A DNA stretch of 64,000 bases from Holothuria scabra (Eukaryota; Echinodermata; Holothuroidea; Aspidochirotida; Holothuriidae). The number at the start of each line of letters is the position of its first letter. The first letter of the stretch is position 1. The stretch covers positions 4,609,547-4,673,546 of the forward strand of contig CM074193.1 in assembly GCA_037179385.1 (NCBI GenBank), written 5' to 3'. The notes under the pieces were generated by a model. That model saw nothing but the letters and a program-made list of their open reading frames with translations. It was not told the DNA's origin and did no database searches. Below, one piece after another: positions 23,938 to 36,463 of this stretch. A program made the position numbers and the translations under genes.

Positions 23938-26900
23938 GTGAGAATAACATTCAGGATGTCATGTCTATATTTATTCAGCTCTCATGGAAGGATGGGGGGG
24001 ATAGCAGAAAGCAGCATAAACTAGCTTAATTTATTTTAGAGGTTTCTAAAAGTTCTGCAAAAAAATGCCAGGGATGACATATTTTCTTTTCAACTGAATT
24101 CTGTTCATCATTTCAAGCAAAGTACTGCAAAGAATACTGCTTTGCCTGATTTGCCATTTTGGGCTTTCCACTTTTGATTTACATCATGAGATTGTTACAG
24201 TATCTGCATTCTGCAGTATCTTCAATCACCTACTAAACCTCTTAATGCCAAGTTTGGTAATACCACCAAACTATGCAGAATGTGCACCTTTTACTATACA
24301 TTTACCCTTTATGATCATCAATGTACAGTACAGTATGTTTTGTGCTCCTTTTTTAGTCATCTACATGTTTTCATTTACTGATTTTTTTAGAACTGTTTCA
24401 ACTTTTAAAATAAAAAAATTCTGAAAAAAGAAAAAAAAGGGAAAAAAAAACATAAAATGTAGCACCAACCCTCAGTCTCAGTCAGGAAGGTTCTTTGCAG
24501 GGAGGTGTCATGTTATGAATTCTTGTTACTTTGAACAAACCAATCTTGTTGGGAATAGCTTCAAATTTTGTAAAGTACTATGAATCTTTTTATTTATAAT
24601 AAAAGAGAAACCTAGATGCAGTTGTGATGGCATGTACAGTATATACCGCATGTATGTGTATATACAGTACGTTTATTTTTTCATGACATTTTGCTCTTTA
24701 ACAAGTGATCTGAAAAAGGGTTAGTTAGATAGATAAGATTTAGCGCAACACCAACACAAGCGTGTTTTCATACTGTTCAAAAACCGTCAAGTCCTCCTGT
24801 TGTCCCTCTTACGACAGGCAGGGAATGCTGAGGGAAAATTCTACAACCCTCAGCCCACAGGGGGACAACCATTGAGGGACTTACTTGGTTTTGTGGCACC
24901 AACAACCCGCCAACATCGGATCAGTACATAATGGTCTTACTGTATGTGCATATTTTATAGGTGATAGTTGGAGTCAAACTTATTATCACCACACATGGCC
25001 TCCTCTGCCTACCTGAATGTAGTTTTACGTCATACCCAGGACCTGATCTTAAGAAGATAATCTCTGACGGTTGTCAAAACTCGTGCATAGAGGTCTCATG
25101 TTGAGAGGAAGAACTCTCTTGCTTTTGATGGAAGTCACTGTCTTTTCTGTATGAAATAACACTGTATCTCTCTCAGAGTCTATGAAGCTTGGCTATCCAT
25201 GCATTTTACAGTTTTTATCTTCTCTACCTGAAGATTCTTTTCCCAGTTCTATAATGGTTAGATAAAAATCCTTCTGTTTTGATTGGGGTCAAGAGCCAAC
25301 TGTGGTCACGAGTGGTCATTAGGCAAGATTTTCCAACGTTGTTTTTCAACATAACAAAATCTTTTGTCAAGACATTCAGATAGCATTTGACCACTGGCTG
25401 AAAGAAACTGGGCATTATGGCATCATAAAAAAACACACACCTTTGAATTTAATTTGCTTAACCCCACTATGATATTGTATCAGTATTGTTGAACCAGACT
25501 TTAAATACTTTAAGAGAATTAAATGGGAAACTTAAATCTTTCTGAATTGAAGTGATTTTCTACTTAATTTTTTAATTCATGAATGTTTAATGTACTGTAA
25601 GAACAATTTTGTTAAGATCTGGATTTTAAAGTTTATTCAAAATTACTGTACTCCATTGTCTTCAATGAGAATTTCACCTTCTATGTCATGAAACATCATG
25701 AAAGATACTAAATTAAAAAAAAAAATTCCACTCTTGTTTCAGAGAAAGATTGGGGCAACTGCTTGATCTGTTTCAGATATACTGTAAACATTTGAGTACA
25801 TGACGTCTGTTTTCTTTGCAGGTTCCGATTCCAGCCACGTATTTTAACTGCCAAAAGGGAGAGGAATACTCAGACCACTTTACTTGGTTGCCCTGTCAGC
25901 ATACCTATAGGAATCTCACCTGTGGCAGGATATTCAAATCTTTACCCATATGGTGCTACTTTAGCTGGCAAAGGTAATAAAGAACCTTAAATTTCAATCA
26001 CAAAGTCTATAGGTCAAAAAGTGTATATCATAGCTTCAAAAGAAAATTTCAACAGTCCAACTCTAGTCATTACAGGATGTTGCTGTGCTGATTTTTAAAA
26101 CGGTCCACTTTCATTCACGCAAAAATGGGTGAATGGTACATTTTTTCAATGTTGTGATGTCACATCTATGCATGTCAAATTACATTTCAATGGCCTTTGT
26201 TTTTTGTCTTGATAAAAAAGCTATCACAGTCTTGTTGTTTTAGAAAGTAACTTAACTAGAAGCAACCTGTTTTTGTACAATTTCAAGCTGTAAAAATTGA
26301 TGAATTAAAGCTCAATTTTAAAAGGAAGCAGAAACATCTACAGTGCAGAAGGCAATGAGGGTTGCACAAAGGAGGTTGATGACAAAAACACAGTGATTTG
26401 TAACAAATTAGCTGAATATTTTAACATTTTGTGTGCAGTTGAATGAGACGTTTCTAACATCCCCTGAAACAGGACATTGCACTGAAACAAAGTTGTAAAG
26501 CTGTAGGTTATCTTACTTCCCATTTGTTCAGAATTTTTGGTATACTCTATCTAAAGGAAAGAATGCAAGTAATGTTAAGCATATTAAAATAGTGTGGGTT
26601 GTTGGCTCATATGTACTGTATGTTAAAATATAGGAAATGCATATTTCTGATGAAATAAACAGCTGTCAAAGCACTTTCTGTCAAAAAAGCCAGGTCAAAG
26701 ATTACCATTTCGAGATCAGAAGTCTTCATGATGAAATTTTCATTCTTACTTTTAAAGCATCCTTCTTCTCTGCCTTCATCTTATCACATCTGGGAAGAAA
26801 TGAAATTATGAAACACATTACATACATCCTTGATGGAATCAGGTTCAACCTGCAATTAATTGATAGTAATCAATCAATTGCTAATTAGCCATACCAGATA

Positions 26901-29900
26901 TACCAAAATACATAAGAAATTTTAAGTAAAATTTAGGGTTAGCTTACTCATCAAATTTGTGTGAACTGCTTTTCACACAGTGTGAGCGCAATGAAAGCAT
27001 AGATAATTTAAGGGCACAGATCATGTAACAAACTCTGTTACCAGTTATACCCGACAACACCTTTGATCTACTGGGGTATCTAATTGCATTCTTAAGAAGC
27101 AAAGTCACAGCATGTTGTAGTCAAGTGCTGTATTTTAATGTACTTACTGTATGAAGAAGTAGGACCACAGCACTATGAAGCCAGAGTACTGAATAACAGG
27201 GTGATTATTAAGTACAGTACTTGATTCAGAGTATCATATTTTCAATGGATGCAGGAACATGTAACATGTTTTCTGTACACATTAACTTGACCACACACTT
27301 GTGTGATGTTGTTGAGATGAAGTACAGTGCTTTTGCTTGTTTGATGTTGTTCAAGTGCGGTATGGTGCACTTACAACAAGTAGGCACCTTTTCTTTGTAG
27401 TAGCTTCCCCTAGACTTTCTTAAATTTTGCACACATAACATTTATAATTACTAGAATAAAGTCATTACAAGTGACATTAGCTTGTTTTATAACTACATAG
27501 TTTTTATAACAGTACTTGTTAAGTACAGTCCTTGAGATGAGACAAGTACAGTCTTACCAAACATCACTTTTGGGTATAATTATGCCAACATTGGTGTGTT
27601 ATAGGAGATTGACTGCATCTGGTATGAGTACAGAAAGGTACTTCACTATTTGACAGTGAGTACATAGATAGTTAGTTAGATGGAGTTTTACGGCCAAGTT
27701 TTCGACCTATTGGTTCAAGTCAAGCTGGCCACCACCAGTTGTGGCTCACTGGCTTGTTTTCCCTACTCCATTGCTTATACGGAGCATCACGCACAATGGC
27801 AGTAGGTTCCTTTTTTAGAGTCTTGGTATGACTCGACCTGGGAATCAAACCCGCGTCTTCCGCATGAGAGGCGGATGCTCTTTCCTTTACCAAACACATC
27901 AGTGAGTACATAGAAAAAGTGTTCAAGTAATTCTAGAGTTCCAAAATATATTTTAAGTACTAAAATAATGGAGACACAGATATATGTCATTCTCATAGAT
28001 GCCGAGTTGCTTTAAGGGTAATGGCATTCCCCTTAAAGTTATCTTGAAACAAAGCTATCTCACAATGTCCTTGCATATTAAGGAGGTAATTTACCAAGCA
28101 GTTACTCCTAGTCAAATTTATAACTAAGGTGGAAAAATATCACATGATTCTCAAGAGCCAATCAGGAAACAGGATTAACTATACTTGAATAATTCAGACT
28201 GAGGGAACTGCTTTTAAACTTTTTTACAGAAAGAATTGGTGACTTTATAAATTCTTCTTATTTTACCAAATTGAGTATCTCTTCTTTACGATCCAAAGTT
28301 TTACCATGCTTCAGAAACATTGGATTATACACATAGAATTGTGGAACTTAATTGCAAATACTGATGATACTGTATTAAATTGAAGGCATCAGTCAGGATG
28401 TGTTCAGGCAGGAAGTGGAATGATCAATGCCTTCAATAAAGAGGGATAACAGGAGACTCAGATGCCATGTTGTAGTAAAATCTTGTTAATTTGACAATGA
28501 AATCTGAAACATGTGAGACAACAGAATGTACAACCATATAACAGTTCTTCAAACTCTTTATTGAATGTGACTTAACATTCACCTCATTTTGGATAATGTT
28601 TACACATTTCTTGCAAAATTTGTTAATTCTCCTGTATACAACTTTAGCAAGTGAAGTCTAAACTTATAGGTACAAGACAAAGCAGGCATATTGCTGAACT
28701 TATATACACATACAGATACATTGTATACAGTAGTGATAATCTTTGCATAGGACCTTAGGCATCCATCTTCACTTGCTTTTTCACGTCCATCAAACATTTA
28801 ATGTGCAAAGTTCTTAAGTCTCAAAAAAGGGGGGAAACATGTCCCCCAACCTTCCCCAAATTGACATCCATGCATAGGACATAAGTGCAAGTATATAATC
28901 TGTCCATGTACATAAGAATTAGGTTTATGGCAAACCTCTCTGCAATCTTTTCGTTCCTTTTTCTGTGAATGTGACGAGGGTTCTTGGAATTCACTGGAAT
29001 TAAATTTCAAGATCATTTCAAATTCTTTTACAGCGGCAGCTAGAGCTGGTACAGTAATGATTTTAGGTTCTGTTGGAAATATATCCTTAGAAGATTACGC
29101 TGAAAGAGTACCCAGCGATGGAATCTACTGGGCTCAAACATACCTGTTTCGAGATAAGAGAAATACACTAAGGTTGGTGAGAAATGCAGAAAGGCTTGGA
29201 TTCAAGGCACTTGTTGTTACTGTGGATTCACCTGTGGAACACAAAGGTGCTGGCTCTAACCAAGAGACCATGGATGAATATACAAGGACTGTCCCAGATA
29301 CACCGTAAGAACAATGTTGCAGTGTGACACACTTTTAATAAAGAGTACCACAACTGAACAAAGTTGAACATTGACTTTGTATTTTGTCACTTAAGGGAAA
29401 GAAATACTTTGAAGATGGGTATTATTACAATTCAAAAGGTCTTAATCGCTTTGAATATGATACATGTAGTTAGTTGTACAATTTTCCATCACAAGCTTTT
29501 CAAATATGAATTTTCCACTGAATCCCATACAGGTAAAATACATGCTTGTGGAACTACAGTAGACAAATATTGTGGCAGATATTTGGCTCCAAACTGAGTT
29601 GTTTAGCTGCTGTACAGTAGGTAATGTAGTTCCATTTTCAGGAAGAAACTTTCCCCAAATAGATTAAAAATTATGCATGCTCTTACCCTCTGCATTCAAT
29701 TGCTGATTCTTCTTTTATTAATATTTACATGAAGAGCTGCAAATATTAAATATGTGAACGGCAAAGAGAGAGAAATCAAACCAACATCACTCTCAGAGGT
29801 GTGGACAGAAGCTTACAAAGAAGTATTTTGTTGTGCTAATTGGGAAGATTTATCATGGCTACAGAGTGAAACACAGTTACCAATTGTACTTAAAGGGGTG

Positions 29901-32664
29901 TTGTCTGGTGAGTTAAACTTTAAGAATTCTTTTAGCATAAGTTTGCTGAGAACCAGGCATTTGCATAATCATACATAAATTGTCCATGAACTTTGTAGTT
30001 AAAATGTTTGGTTTACCTGTTTGAAAAAAAAAGAATGCTAAGGTCCTAACACCTTCATTCTGTTGCACGTGTTCCAACTTTCATTACGTTAATAAGCCCC
30101 AATAAACCTCTTGTCCTCCGACCCACAGAATGGCTGGATATGTGGGTTCAACATATACTGTACATACATACATTTCTGCAGTTTCAAGGTTGCAGAGGGA
30201 AGATCAGTTATAGATGAATGACAGATAACAAAGCGAACCTTTAAATTCAGTTGCTGAGAGGGACTAGCTTGAACACACAAATCCAGTGATTCTGCGGGTC
30301 CAATCACAAGAGGTTTATTGGGGCTTATTAACGTAATATTGTTTGAAAGTAGGGTCTACACAATCTAACAGCTAAGTCTATGATCAATTGTCATGCAAAT
30401 ATTGGTTTAATATCATTTGACCGAGTGTATGATCACAAAACAGGATTTAGTTGCTCTGGAAAGGTATACTGAGTTTGCTACAAATCTTTGAATATTGCAA
30501 TTGTATTCAGAATTACACAATTATGTTTTCCTTTGCATATTATTGATTTGTCAGTAACATTTATCTGAAAGTTGTATTGCATTGAAATTAAAAAATTTTT
30601 GTCTAGCTGAAGCTGCATTGATGGCCAAGAAAAGTGGGATTGCTGGAATTTTGGTTTCTGCTCACGGTGGTAGACAACTTGATGGTGTGCCTGCACCGGT
30701 AAGCAAAGGAAGTTAGGTAACTATGCAAATATTTCTTAGCTAATCAAATTAAGCTATTGTCATGCCAAGGAATGTCTGTCTGTCTGTCTTTCTTTGTGTG
30801 TGTCTGTCTGTATCTCTGCTGAAATGTTGGTTTACATTTCTTAAAAGGTTGCTGTGTGCTAGTTCTTTTATCAGCCCTTGTCAAAGATGGTAGTTGAGGA
30901 CAGATATTGAGGGCATGATAGTTTTGGTAACAGGAAGTGGGTCAAGTGTTGTAAAATAAAGCATTTTTGAAAAAAATGGCTTATTTCCTTGAAAATGGAC
31001 CTTTTGTCCGAGTCCCTTGCATAATTGGCTCAGTCCTTTCAATATCAGTTCAGTTAAGGAGTTTAGGAAGTGTACAAATTGTCAGTTGTCAGGTCCTGCC
31101 TCACTTCATGTCACTTGACTCCAATTTGCCAACTTTTAGTTGTGCTCTTGTGAACAAATTTTTGCGGCTTCATGGTTTCTTACAAATATAAGATAAAACA
31201 TCCTATTTTTATGTGTGCAATATGTTCTATACTTCATATCTGAGCAACTCTTTACAGTTGGAAGCTATGTCTACAAAGAGGTTCTCCACATCTGTGATTG
31301 ACACATCTGATGAGCTTTATGCCCAAATTTTGCATAAGATGCAACAGTACAGTGCTACCTATAATGTACTTTTGAAGTAATTTCTGATTGCTTGACAGCT
31401 TCTTAGAAGTCTGAGGTAAAACTTAGTAAAAGTCTTGGCATAAAGAGAGTGCAAGACTTATGTAATGTAGTTGCTCTATATTTGCACTGCAATGCATTTT
31501 TCTGTTTCTGAATGTTTTTAACAAATTGAACAATTCCAAAATTATTTGACTGTTTTTAGTTGGACGCTTTACCGGAGATTGTAGAAGCAGTGAAAGATAC
31601 TAACATTGAGGTTTATATGGATGGCGGTGTACGAACAGGAAATGACATTGTTAAGGCTCTTGCCCTTGGAGCGAGGGCAGTGTTTGTTGGAAGGCCATCT
31701 TTATGGGGAGTAGCTGTAAATGTGAGTTTGCCCAGAGAAGTTGGATTTATTGTGAATTTGTTTGTTTGTGTTTATAGTGCATTGTGTAATGATTTTATAA
31801 TTTGAGTCATAATACTGATTAAACAATGAGATGATCAATCTATTTTCCTTCATTACCCAAGGTAATCAAATGGATTCTGACCAAACACTTTTTCACATTG
31901 AATTGTTTAATATTTGTGACAGCTTTACTAAGCTAAGTCCAGTTAGTGATTTTATTTATTGATGCATTCATGCAAAAAGGTGAGTTTTGAATTGCTGTAA
32001 TCATCCAGTGTTTTAGTCCATGATATGGTGGACATTCAACAGTAGAGCAACAGTCTCGGTCCTCTCATTGTTTAATCACTTCGATACCAAATGTGGATGA
32101 CCCATGTTCATGTTTTTATTCAAGGCTGAGTGCTGTGCAGAAATTATCTAACTTAATATCATAATTTGGTAATTCTTTCTCCACTTTGCAGGGAGAAGAA
32201 GGTGTCTATCAAATTCTTAAAATTTTAGAAGATGAATTGCAAATTTGCATGGCTCTGTGTGGTAAGTAGAGCCTTTATAAGTGAAGGAGTGTTTGGGAAC
32301 CCATAAGTCAGATAACAAAGTGCATGGGCATTCTTACATGAGACATCCAGATGTATGATTGTACTTAAAATCCTATGTGGAATATCCATATGGATGAACA
32401 TGAGACTTGTCTCAAGTCTCTTCTTTCCCCTTCATCCTTCTCCCTTCCAGAATCAACCTTTCCTACTGGGAAATGTGATAGCGAAAAAAAGTATATAAGT
32501 ATATTAATATTCCATATTTTAAGTCTTTCTGGTTGTGCCATTGGCAAAATGATGTCCCCTTTACAATTTACATTGCTTTTCATTTGTTTCCAGGTTGTTC
32601 CAGTCTTAGTGAGATAACCCGCTCTTTGGTCAAACATGAATCACAATTTCATCTAAAACTTTGA
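23777..32664 (+). CDS. 2-Hydroxyacid oxidase (HAO1/HAO2-like), copy A, eight coding exons
   Basis: FMN-dependent oxidation of 2-hydroxyacids to 2-oxoacids with H2O2, normally peroxisomal. Exons are 23777-23937, 25822-25973, 29034-29304, 29735-29907, 30607-30698, 31560-31721, 32192-32261 and 32594-32664. The total is 1152 nt, 383 residues, in frame throughout with GT/AG junctions (human HAO1 has 370). Family residues seen are Tyr34 (WYYIS), Gln139-Thr-Tyr141, Thr167/Asp169 (TVDSP), Lys248 (LPIVLKG), His272 and Arg275 (AHGGRQLDG), the FMN segment [10 protein letters not shown] (303-312) and GRP (327-329). Odd points: Trp of the SSWATSS motif is Val118; the arginine normally seven residues after the TVD aspartate is Gly176; the C-terminus is HLKL rather than S-K/R-L/I. 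Exon 1 has an acceptor-like TTGCAG 11 nt before the ATG, so an untranslated exon probably lies upstream. Substrate cannot be inferred safely. Confidence 0.94.
23938..25821. other. HAO copy A intron 1
   Basis: 1.9 kb. A stretch at about 24705-24910 beginning with GTTAGTTAGATAGATAAGAT looks like an unclassified dispersed repeat; nothing else recognised. Confidence 0.45.
25822..25973 (+). CDS. HAO copy A coding exon 2
   Basis: 152 nt; TTTGCAG acceptor, GTAATA donor. Encodes [20 protein letters not shown] and [20 protein letters not shown], aligning with the 'PICVGATAMQRMAHVDGE' FMN-binding strand of HAO1. The usual 'AMQRMAHP' stretch is replaced by [10 protein letters not shown]. Confidence 0.9.
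25974..29033. other. HAO copy A intron 2
   Basis: 3.1 kb, contains one minus-strand SINE (27661-27905). No other gene or element seen. Confidence 0.5.
27661..27905 (-). mobile_element. tRNA-derived SINE (reference copy)
   Basis: Read on the minus strand it has a tRNA-like head, with GGGTTTGATTCCCAGGTCGA in the B-box position and GTAAAGGAAAGAGCATCCGC before it. A body follows (CAATGGAGTAGGGAAAACAA, GCCAGTGAGCCACAACTGG, ACTTGAACCAATAGGTCG) with a TAACTAACTA tail. Related copies are at 23.57, 35.2, 38.7, 42.9, 58.8 and 60.0 kb. Confidence 0.85.
29034..29304 (+). CDS. HAO copy A coding exon 3
   Basis: 271 nt; TTTTACAG acceptor, GTAAGA donor. Encodes [34 protein letters not shown] and [20 protein letters not shown]. 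This exon holds the two altered active-site positions (Val118, Gly176) and part of the variable loop 4. Confidence 0.93.
29735..29907 (+). CDS. HAO copy A coding exon 4
   Basis: 173 nt; the acceptor is the first AG of GAAGAG, since the second would run into a stop. Donor GTGAGT at 29908. Encodes the end of the variable loop, [10 protein letters not shown] and [10 protein letters not shown] with the FMN-contacting Lys248. Confidence 0.92.
30607..30698 (+). CDS. HAO copy A coding exon 5
   Basis: 92 nt; TCTAG acceptor, GTAAGC donor. Encodes [17 protein letters not shown] with the catalytic histidine (His272) and the substrate-carboxylate arginine (Arg275). The usual SNHG is SAHG here and in copy B. 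Confidence 0.94.
30699..31559. other. HAO copy A intron 5
   Basis: Contains TCTG simple repeats around 30776-30815. A TTTACAG followed by TTGGAAGCTATG at 31254-31270 mimics the start of exon 6 but leads to a stop with no donor, so it is not taken as an exon. Confidence 0.45.
31560..31721 (+). CDS. HAO copy A coding exon 6
   Basis: 162 nt (54 codons), phase 0 at both ends; TTTTTAG acceptor, GTGAGT donor. Encodes [40 protein letters not shown] and FVGRPSLWG, the FMN-phosphate binding part of the TIM barrel. Confidence 0.95.
31722..32191. other. HAO copy A intron 6
   Basis: 470 bp; nothing recognised. Confidence 0.5.
32192..32261 (+). CDS. HAO copy A coding exon 7
   Basis: 70 nt; TTTGCAG acceptor, GTAAGT donor. 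Encodes [20 protein letters not shown] and ALC, the penultimate helix. Confidence 0.92.
32594..32664 (+). CDS. HAO copy A last coding exon
   Basis: 71 nt including the stop; TTTCCAG acceptor. Encodes [20 protein letters not shown], then KL and TGA. The final tripeptide LKL keeps the Lys-Leu of a type 1 peroxisomal signal but lacks the small residue at -3. An AATAAA at about 33347 is the first plausible polyadenylation signal I noticed downstream. Confidence 0.92.
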
Positions 32665-35221
32665 GAGGACGAGTCAACCATCCATTAAATCTAGCTAAGG
32701 GAATAAAATGGCAATGGTAAAGGATTAAAAGTGGCTTACACAAGAAAGCTAGTCGATAATAAAAGTATGAAATAGTGAAAACAATTTTAACTTCAGGTAA
32801 GAAAAGCAGGGATTCTGCCAGAAACTCTAAAAAGAAGGCATTCATTACCGCCAAACCCCAAGTTGAAATTGATGCTGCCCTGGACCAAAGTTGCAGGTGT
32901 GATCAGGAGGGCAAAAGCTTGCTTCAAGGTCCTATTAAGGTGCAATTTGAAGGGTTTTAAGAGCTATTTATTTATGAGAGTTTGAATACTGCTGCAAAGC
33001 TGCCCGCTGCTTAAATAAGAAACAAAGAAACTGACATTTTATATTTATTTTTTATGTAAATAACAGTGGGTGTTTTATCCTCCTTCTTCTAGAGAACGGG
33101 AGAGACAAATCCTCATATACTGCTTTTGATGGAAACCCTAACGAGAAAAATGCTAACACAATAGGAAAAAGGTAGAGGGAGATAAAGGTCCAAGACCACT
33201 GCAGACAATAAGAGTGTGATGTGCCGTTTCTGTTAAAAGTTTTTAGAGACTTCCTGTTCACATAAGCATCTTTTGGGAGTTATTTCAACTCGTTGCTCAT
33301 TCATTTATATTATGCAGTCAACAGAGACTATGTACATGCCGTAATTTAATAAAAGTCATATTCCCATACAACTTGCTTAAAAGAATAGCAAATACCATGC
33401 ACAGCCTCTTGTCTTCTCCCTTACAGATAACTTTTATAATTCAGAGCAAACATTCCTAAATTCTAAAGGGAGAGTCATTTATCTAACTGGCCAGTATGGG
33501 CAGTTGTCACAAGAAGTACATAAGTGACTTGGCAATACCCAACAGTTAGATAAATGGCTCGGCCCAAACAAATCTGGTTTCTATTGTTTTTGGGGGGGAA
33601 GGTTCTCCTTTGTAAGTGTTGATATATGTATTATAGGGTGAAACAATACAAAGCTTTGTTTCAAAAGATACAATTTTTTATCAGTCATGTTGCTCTTTTG
33701 AATTTGTACTATACGGTTGAGTTTGTTGGAATTTTTTACTTTTACTTTTAATCTTCTGGTTTAATTAAGTGACACCCAGTGTCCTTTTTTCCAGTTGTAA
33801 GTCACTTATTCATAGTATTAAGAAAACCATGCAGTAGTCTGTGTATGTGACTCACCATGGCATATCAAGTATTCTATGGGCTATTGGCCATATTGAGTTT
33901 TTAATACTGCTGGAAAAAGCTCTGTGAATGCTTCATTTTCAAAATCATGGGCACATGAAATTTTAAAGTAATTCATACATTATGTGAAGATGATCAAATT
34001 TCAATGGAATACATAACACTAAATTCGAAGGAAATTGTTATATTTTCAATTGTTCTTTGGCGGACATAATACCTGTTCTGAAGCTGTGGGTCACATGTGA
34101 TCTATTAGCAACATGGACATAAGGTAACAAGAAATACCATCACAGTCTTTCGTAAATTCTATGTCCTATATTTATGGCATGGACTTCCTATACATGGACA
34201 GAGCATACTGCACTGTATATTGTTGCCACTGTACGTGTGAGAAAAAGCATACCAAGATGGCTCTCTGCTATGGTTTTGAGTAAAAGTGTTGACTTCCTCA
34301 AGTCAATTTCCAGATGTTGCAAGAAAGTTGAAGTACTTTTTAAATATAACAAGGTAATGTCAAAAACAGTTCTCGTATTGCATGAATATGATATTCTTTT
34401 CCATTCAAGTTTAACTCTTGTTTAAAATATAACAGAGTTGTAAAATCAGATGATTTTTTGCCTCTCGGTTGCCATCTTGGTGCACCTTTTTTGTCCCAGA
34501 CAGTGGCGACAACCTACTGATAGGGTGTACACATTACATGCTCTGTCCATGTATATATGTCCGTGATTTATGGATACATGAGAAAGCTCAAACCTTATTG
34601 TGTCCTGAATCTTGCCACACCATGAGTGAAGCTATTAGTCTTGCCTTTACAAGCAATGAAATATAAAACTGAATATGCATAATTGTAAGGTATGCAAAGG
34701 TCATCAAAGAGTAATGCTGTAAAGAAGATCCATGATTTAATGTTAATTTATTCATACTTAGTAATAACTCTCAACTTCTGTTGTCCATTATATTCAGGTG
34801 ACTGTTCATTATCCTGAGATAAATTCAACTTTATCCTGCTTATCAAATTCAGGTCTCCACATTGCTGGTGTATTTATTTTTTTTTTATGTATTGATATTT
34901 ACCTCAGCTTCCATTGTTTCAAGTAATTGTGTAATGTATTTTTTTTTTTCATCTCTTTATAATAACATAACTGAGACATTTTTAGTGAATTTCAAAGGAA
35001 AAAGATAAGGGACAGTAATGATTGGTCCATTTAGCTTTTTTCCTTTTGGACTGCAATCAGTGCATTATGTTAGAATTGATGGGTATTTGTGATGGTTGGA
35101 GATGTATTCCATGTATGCAGTAGTCGTCATACACTTTGCCTTCACACACATTTCCTGTTATTTTGGTCATTTCTTCTAGATCGTCACCTTTCTGGCAATA
35201 ATAGTGCATTGCCTTACAGAG
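32665..35221. other. 3' flank of HAO copy A, nothing recognised
   Basis: Probable 3' UTR followed by AT-rich intergenic DNA. No coding exon or intact element identified. Confidence 0.4.
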
Positions 35222-35445
35222 AACTGACTGCTTGGTCAAGTGGTTAGAGCATTCCACTTGCAGCCAGAATGTCTTGAGTTTGACTCCTGGCCAGGTCATA
35301 CCAAAGAAAACCTACTTACCTTGCGCTTGGTGCTCATCATAAGCAATTCAGTGGGAGAAACAATTTAGCTAGTGAGCCACAGCTTGAAAAAAGACTGTGT
35401 GACTGGCCCGACTTAATGGAATAACTAGTTCGATGTTGCATGGAA
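35222..35445 (+). mobile_element. tRNA-derived SINE
   Basis: The head TGGTCAAGTGGTTAGAGCAT (A box) with TTGAGTTTGACTCCTGGCC (B box) is followed by the shared body (GCTTGGTGCTCATCATAAGC, AGTGAGCCACAGCTTG). Plus-strand orientation. Confidence 0.8.
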
Positions 35446-36299
35446 TTATAGAGCAAGGCATGGGATACACAATCTGAGCTCAGGAAGTAGTGTACGATGT
35501 TCTAGTGTTTTTATGCAGTATGTGCATACAGCAGCCAGTCTGAATGAAAATAGGGGTCTCAGCCTTAATTTATGGCAGATTAAAATGCCAATTTTTACTC
35601 CAAAAAGGCACTTTAGTCACAGTCCTTCGCACAGAGCCACACTAATCAGTCCTTCTTTTGTTAAGGTTGGATTAAGAAAAAATAATTTCACCAACCTAAT
35701 TTTCATTTTAACTGAAATTTTGGAACACATGTTGTACAGTAGTTCCGGACTGGTTTGTTTATCCCTACTGTTTGAAGGATGTGGACATGTGCATAACCCC
35801 AAAAGAAATTGCTGAATTTGCTTATTGTTTAGACATTGAGCTGGAAAACCTCATCTAATAAATACTGAGGAAATATGTTTTTTTTAGTGGGAATCAGTCT
35901 TTAGTGTTTATTTCCATGGAAGATATATTTAATAAGTGCAAATATACAGTTTACTTTTTGATCATTTTACCAATTGTCTTCAATAGGTGAATAAATTTCT
36001 GTAGAAACTTCAGATTATTATTCAAGAAAATGTAAAGTGTACTTCAGTTTCATCATCTTGTTAATGTTGAAGGTGAATCTAGTAGAGTTGCTAAGATCCC
36101 CATGAATTCATACCATTATTTTTGGACAAAAATAGAAGGGAGAAATATTGTGTATATCATCTAGAAAAACTACAAACTAACTTTATCTTTTCACTTTGAC
36201 CTTTATTAGGTAATGGTAATGGTGTTCCTTGTGCAGACACTTTTCATTTTTAGTTCAAAGATTTGTCTAGTCTAGGTCGAGATAATACCACACCTTTTG

Positions 36300-36451
36300 G
36301 TGTGATGCGCACTGTTTAAGAACAAATTTCCTGATTGGCTAACCGTAACCCTAATCCCTAACCTAATTCCTAACCCGAACAAAGAATACAATCGATACAA
36401 TACAATGGCAACAGCCAACCAAGAAACACCTTGTTAAACAGTGCGCACCTT
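36300..36451. mobile_element. MITE, GATGCGCACTGTTTAA-TIR family, copy 1
   Basis: Bounded by GATGCGCACTGTTTAA and TTAAACAGTGCGCA. The interior has the TAACCCTAATCCCTAACC run and AATACAATCGATACAATAC. It lies inverted relative to the copy at 39232-39385. The TTAGGG-like internal run belongs to the element, not to a telomere. Confidence 0.85.
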
Positions 36452-36463
36452 TTCTCCTAAAAT

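Noticed and set aside
31254..31380. Alternative exon 6 of oxidase copy A (TTTACAG then TTGGAAGCTATG)
   Set aside because: The frame has no oxidase similarity beyond the first residues, and ends in a stop without a donor site.
36340..36380. Interstitial telomere repeat (TAACCCTAATCCC)
   Set aside because: The same run lies inside other copies of the same MITE, so it is part of the element.
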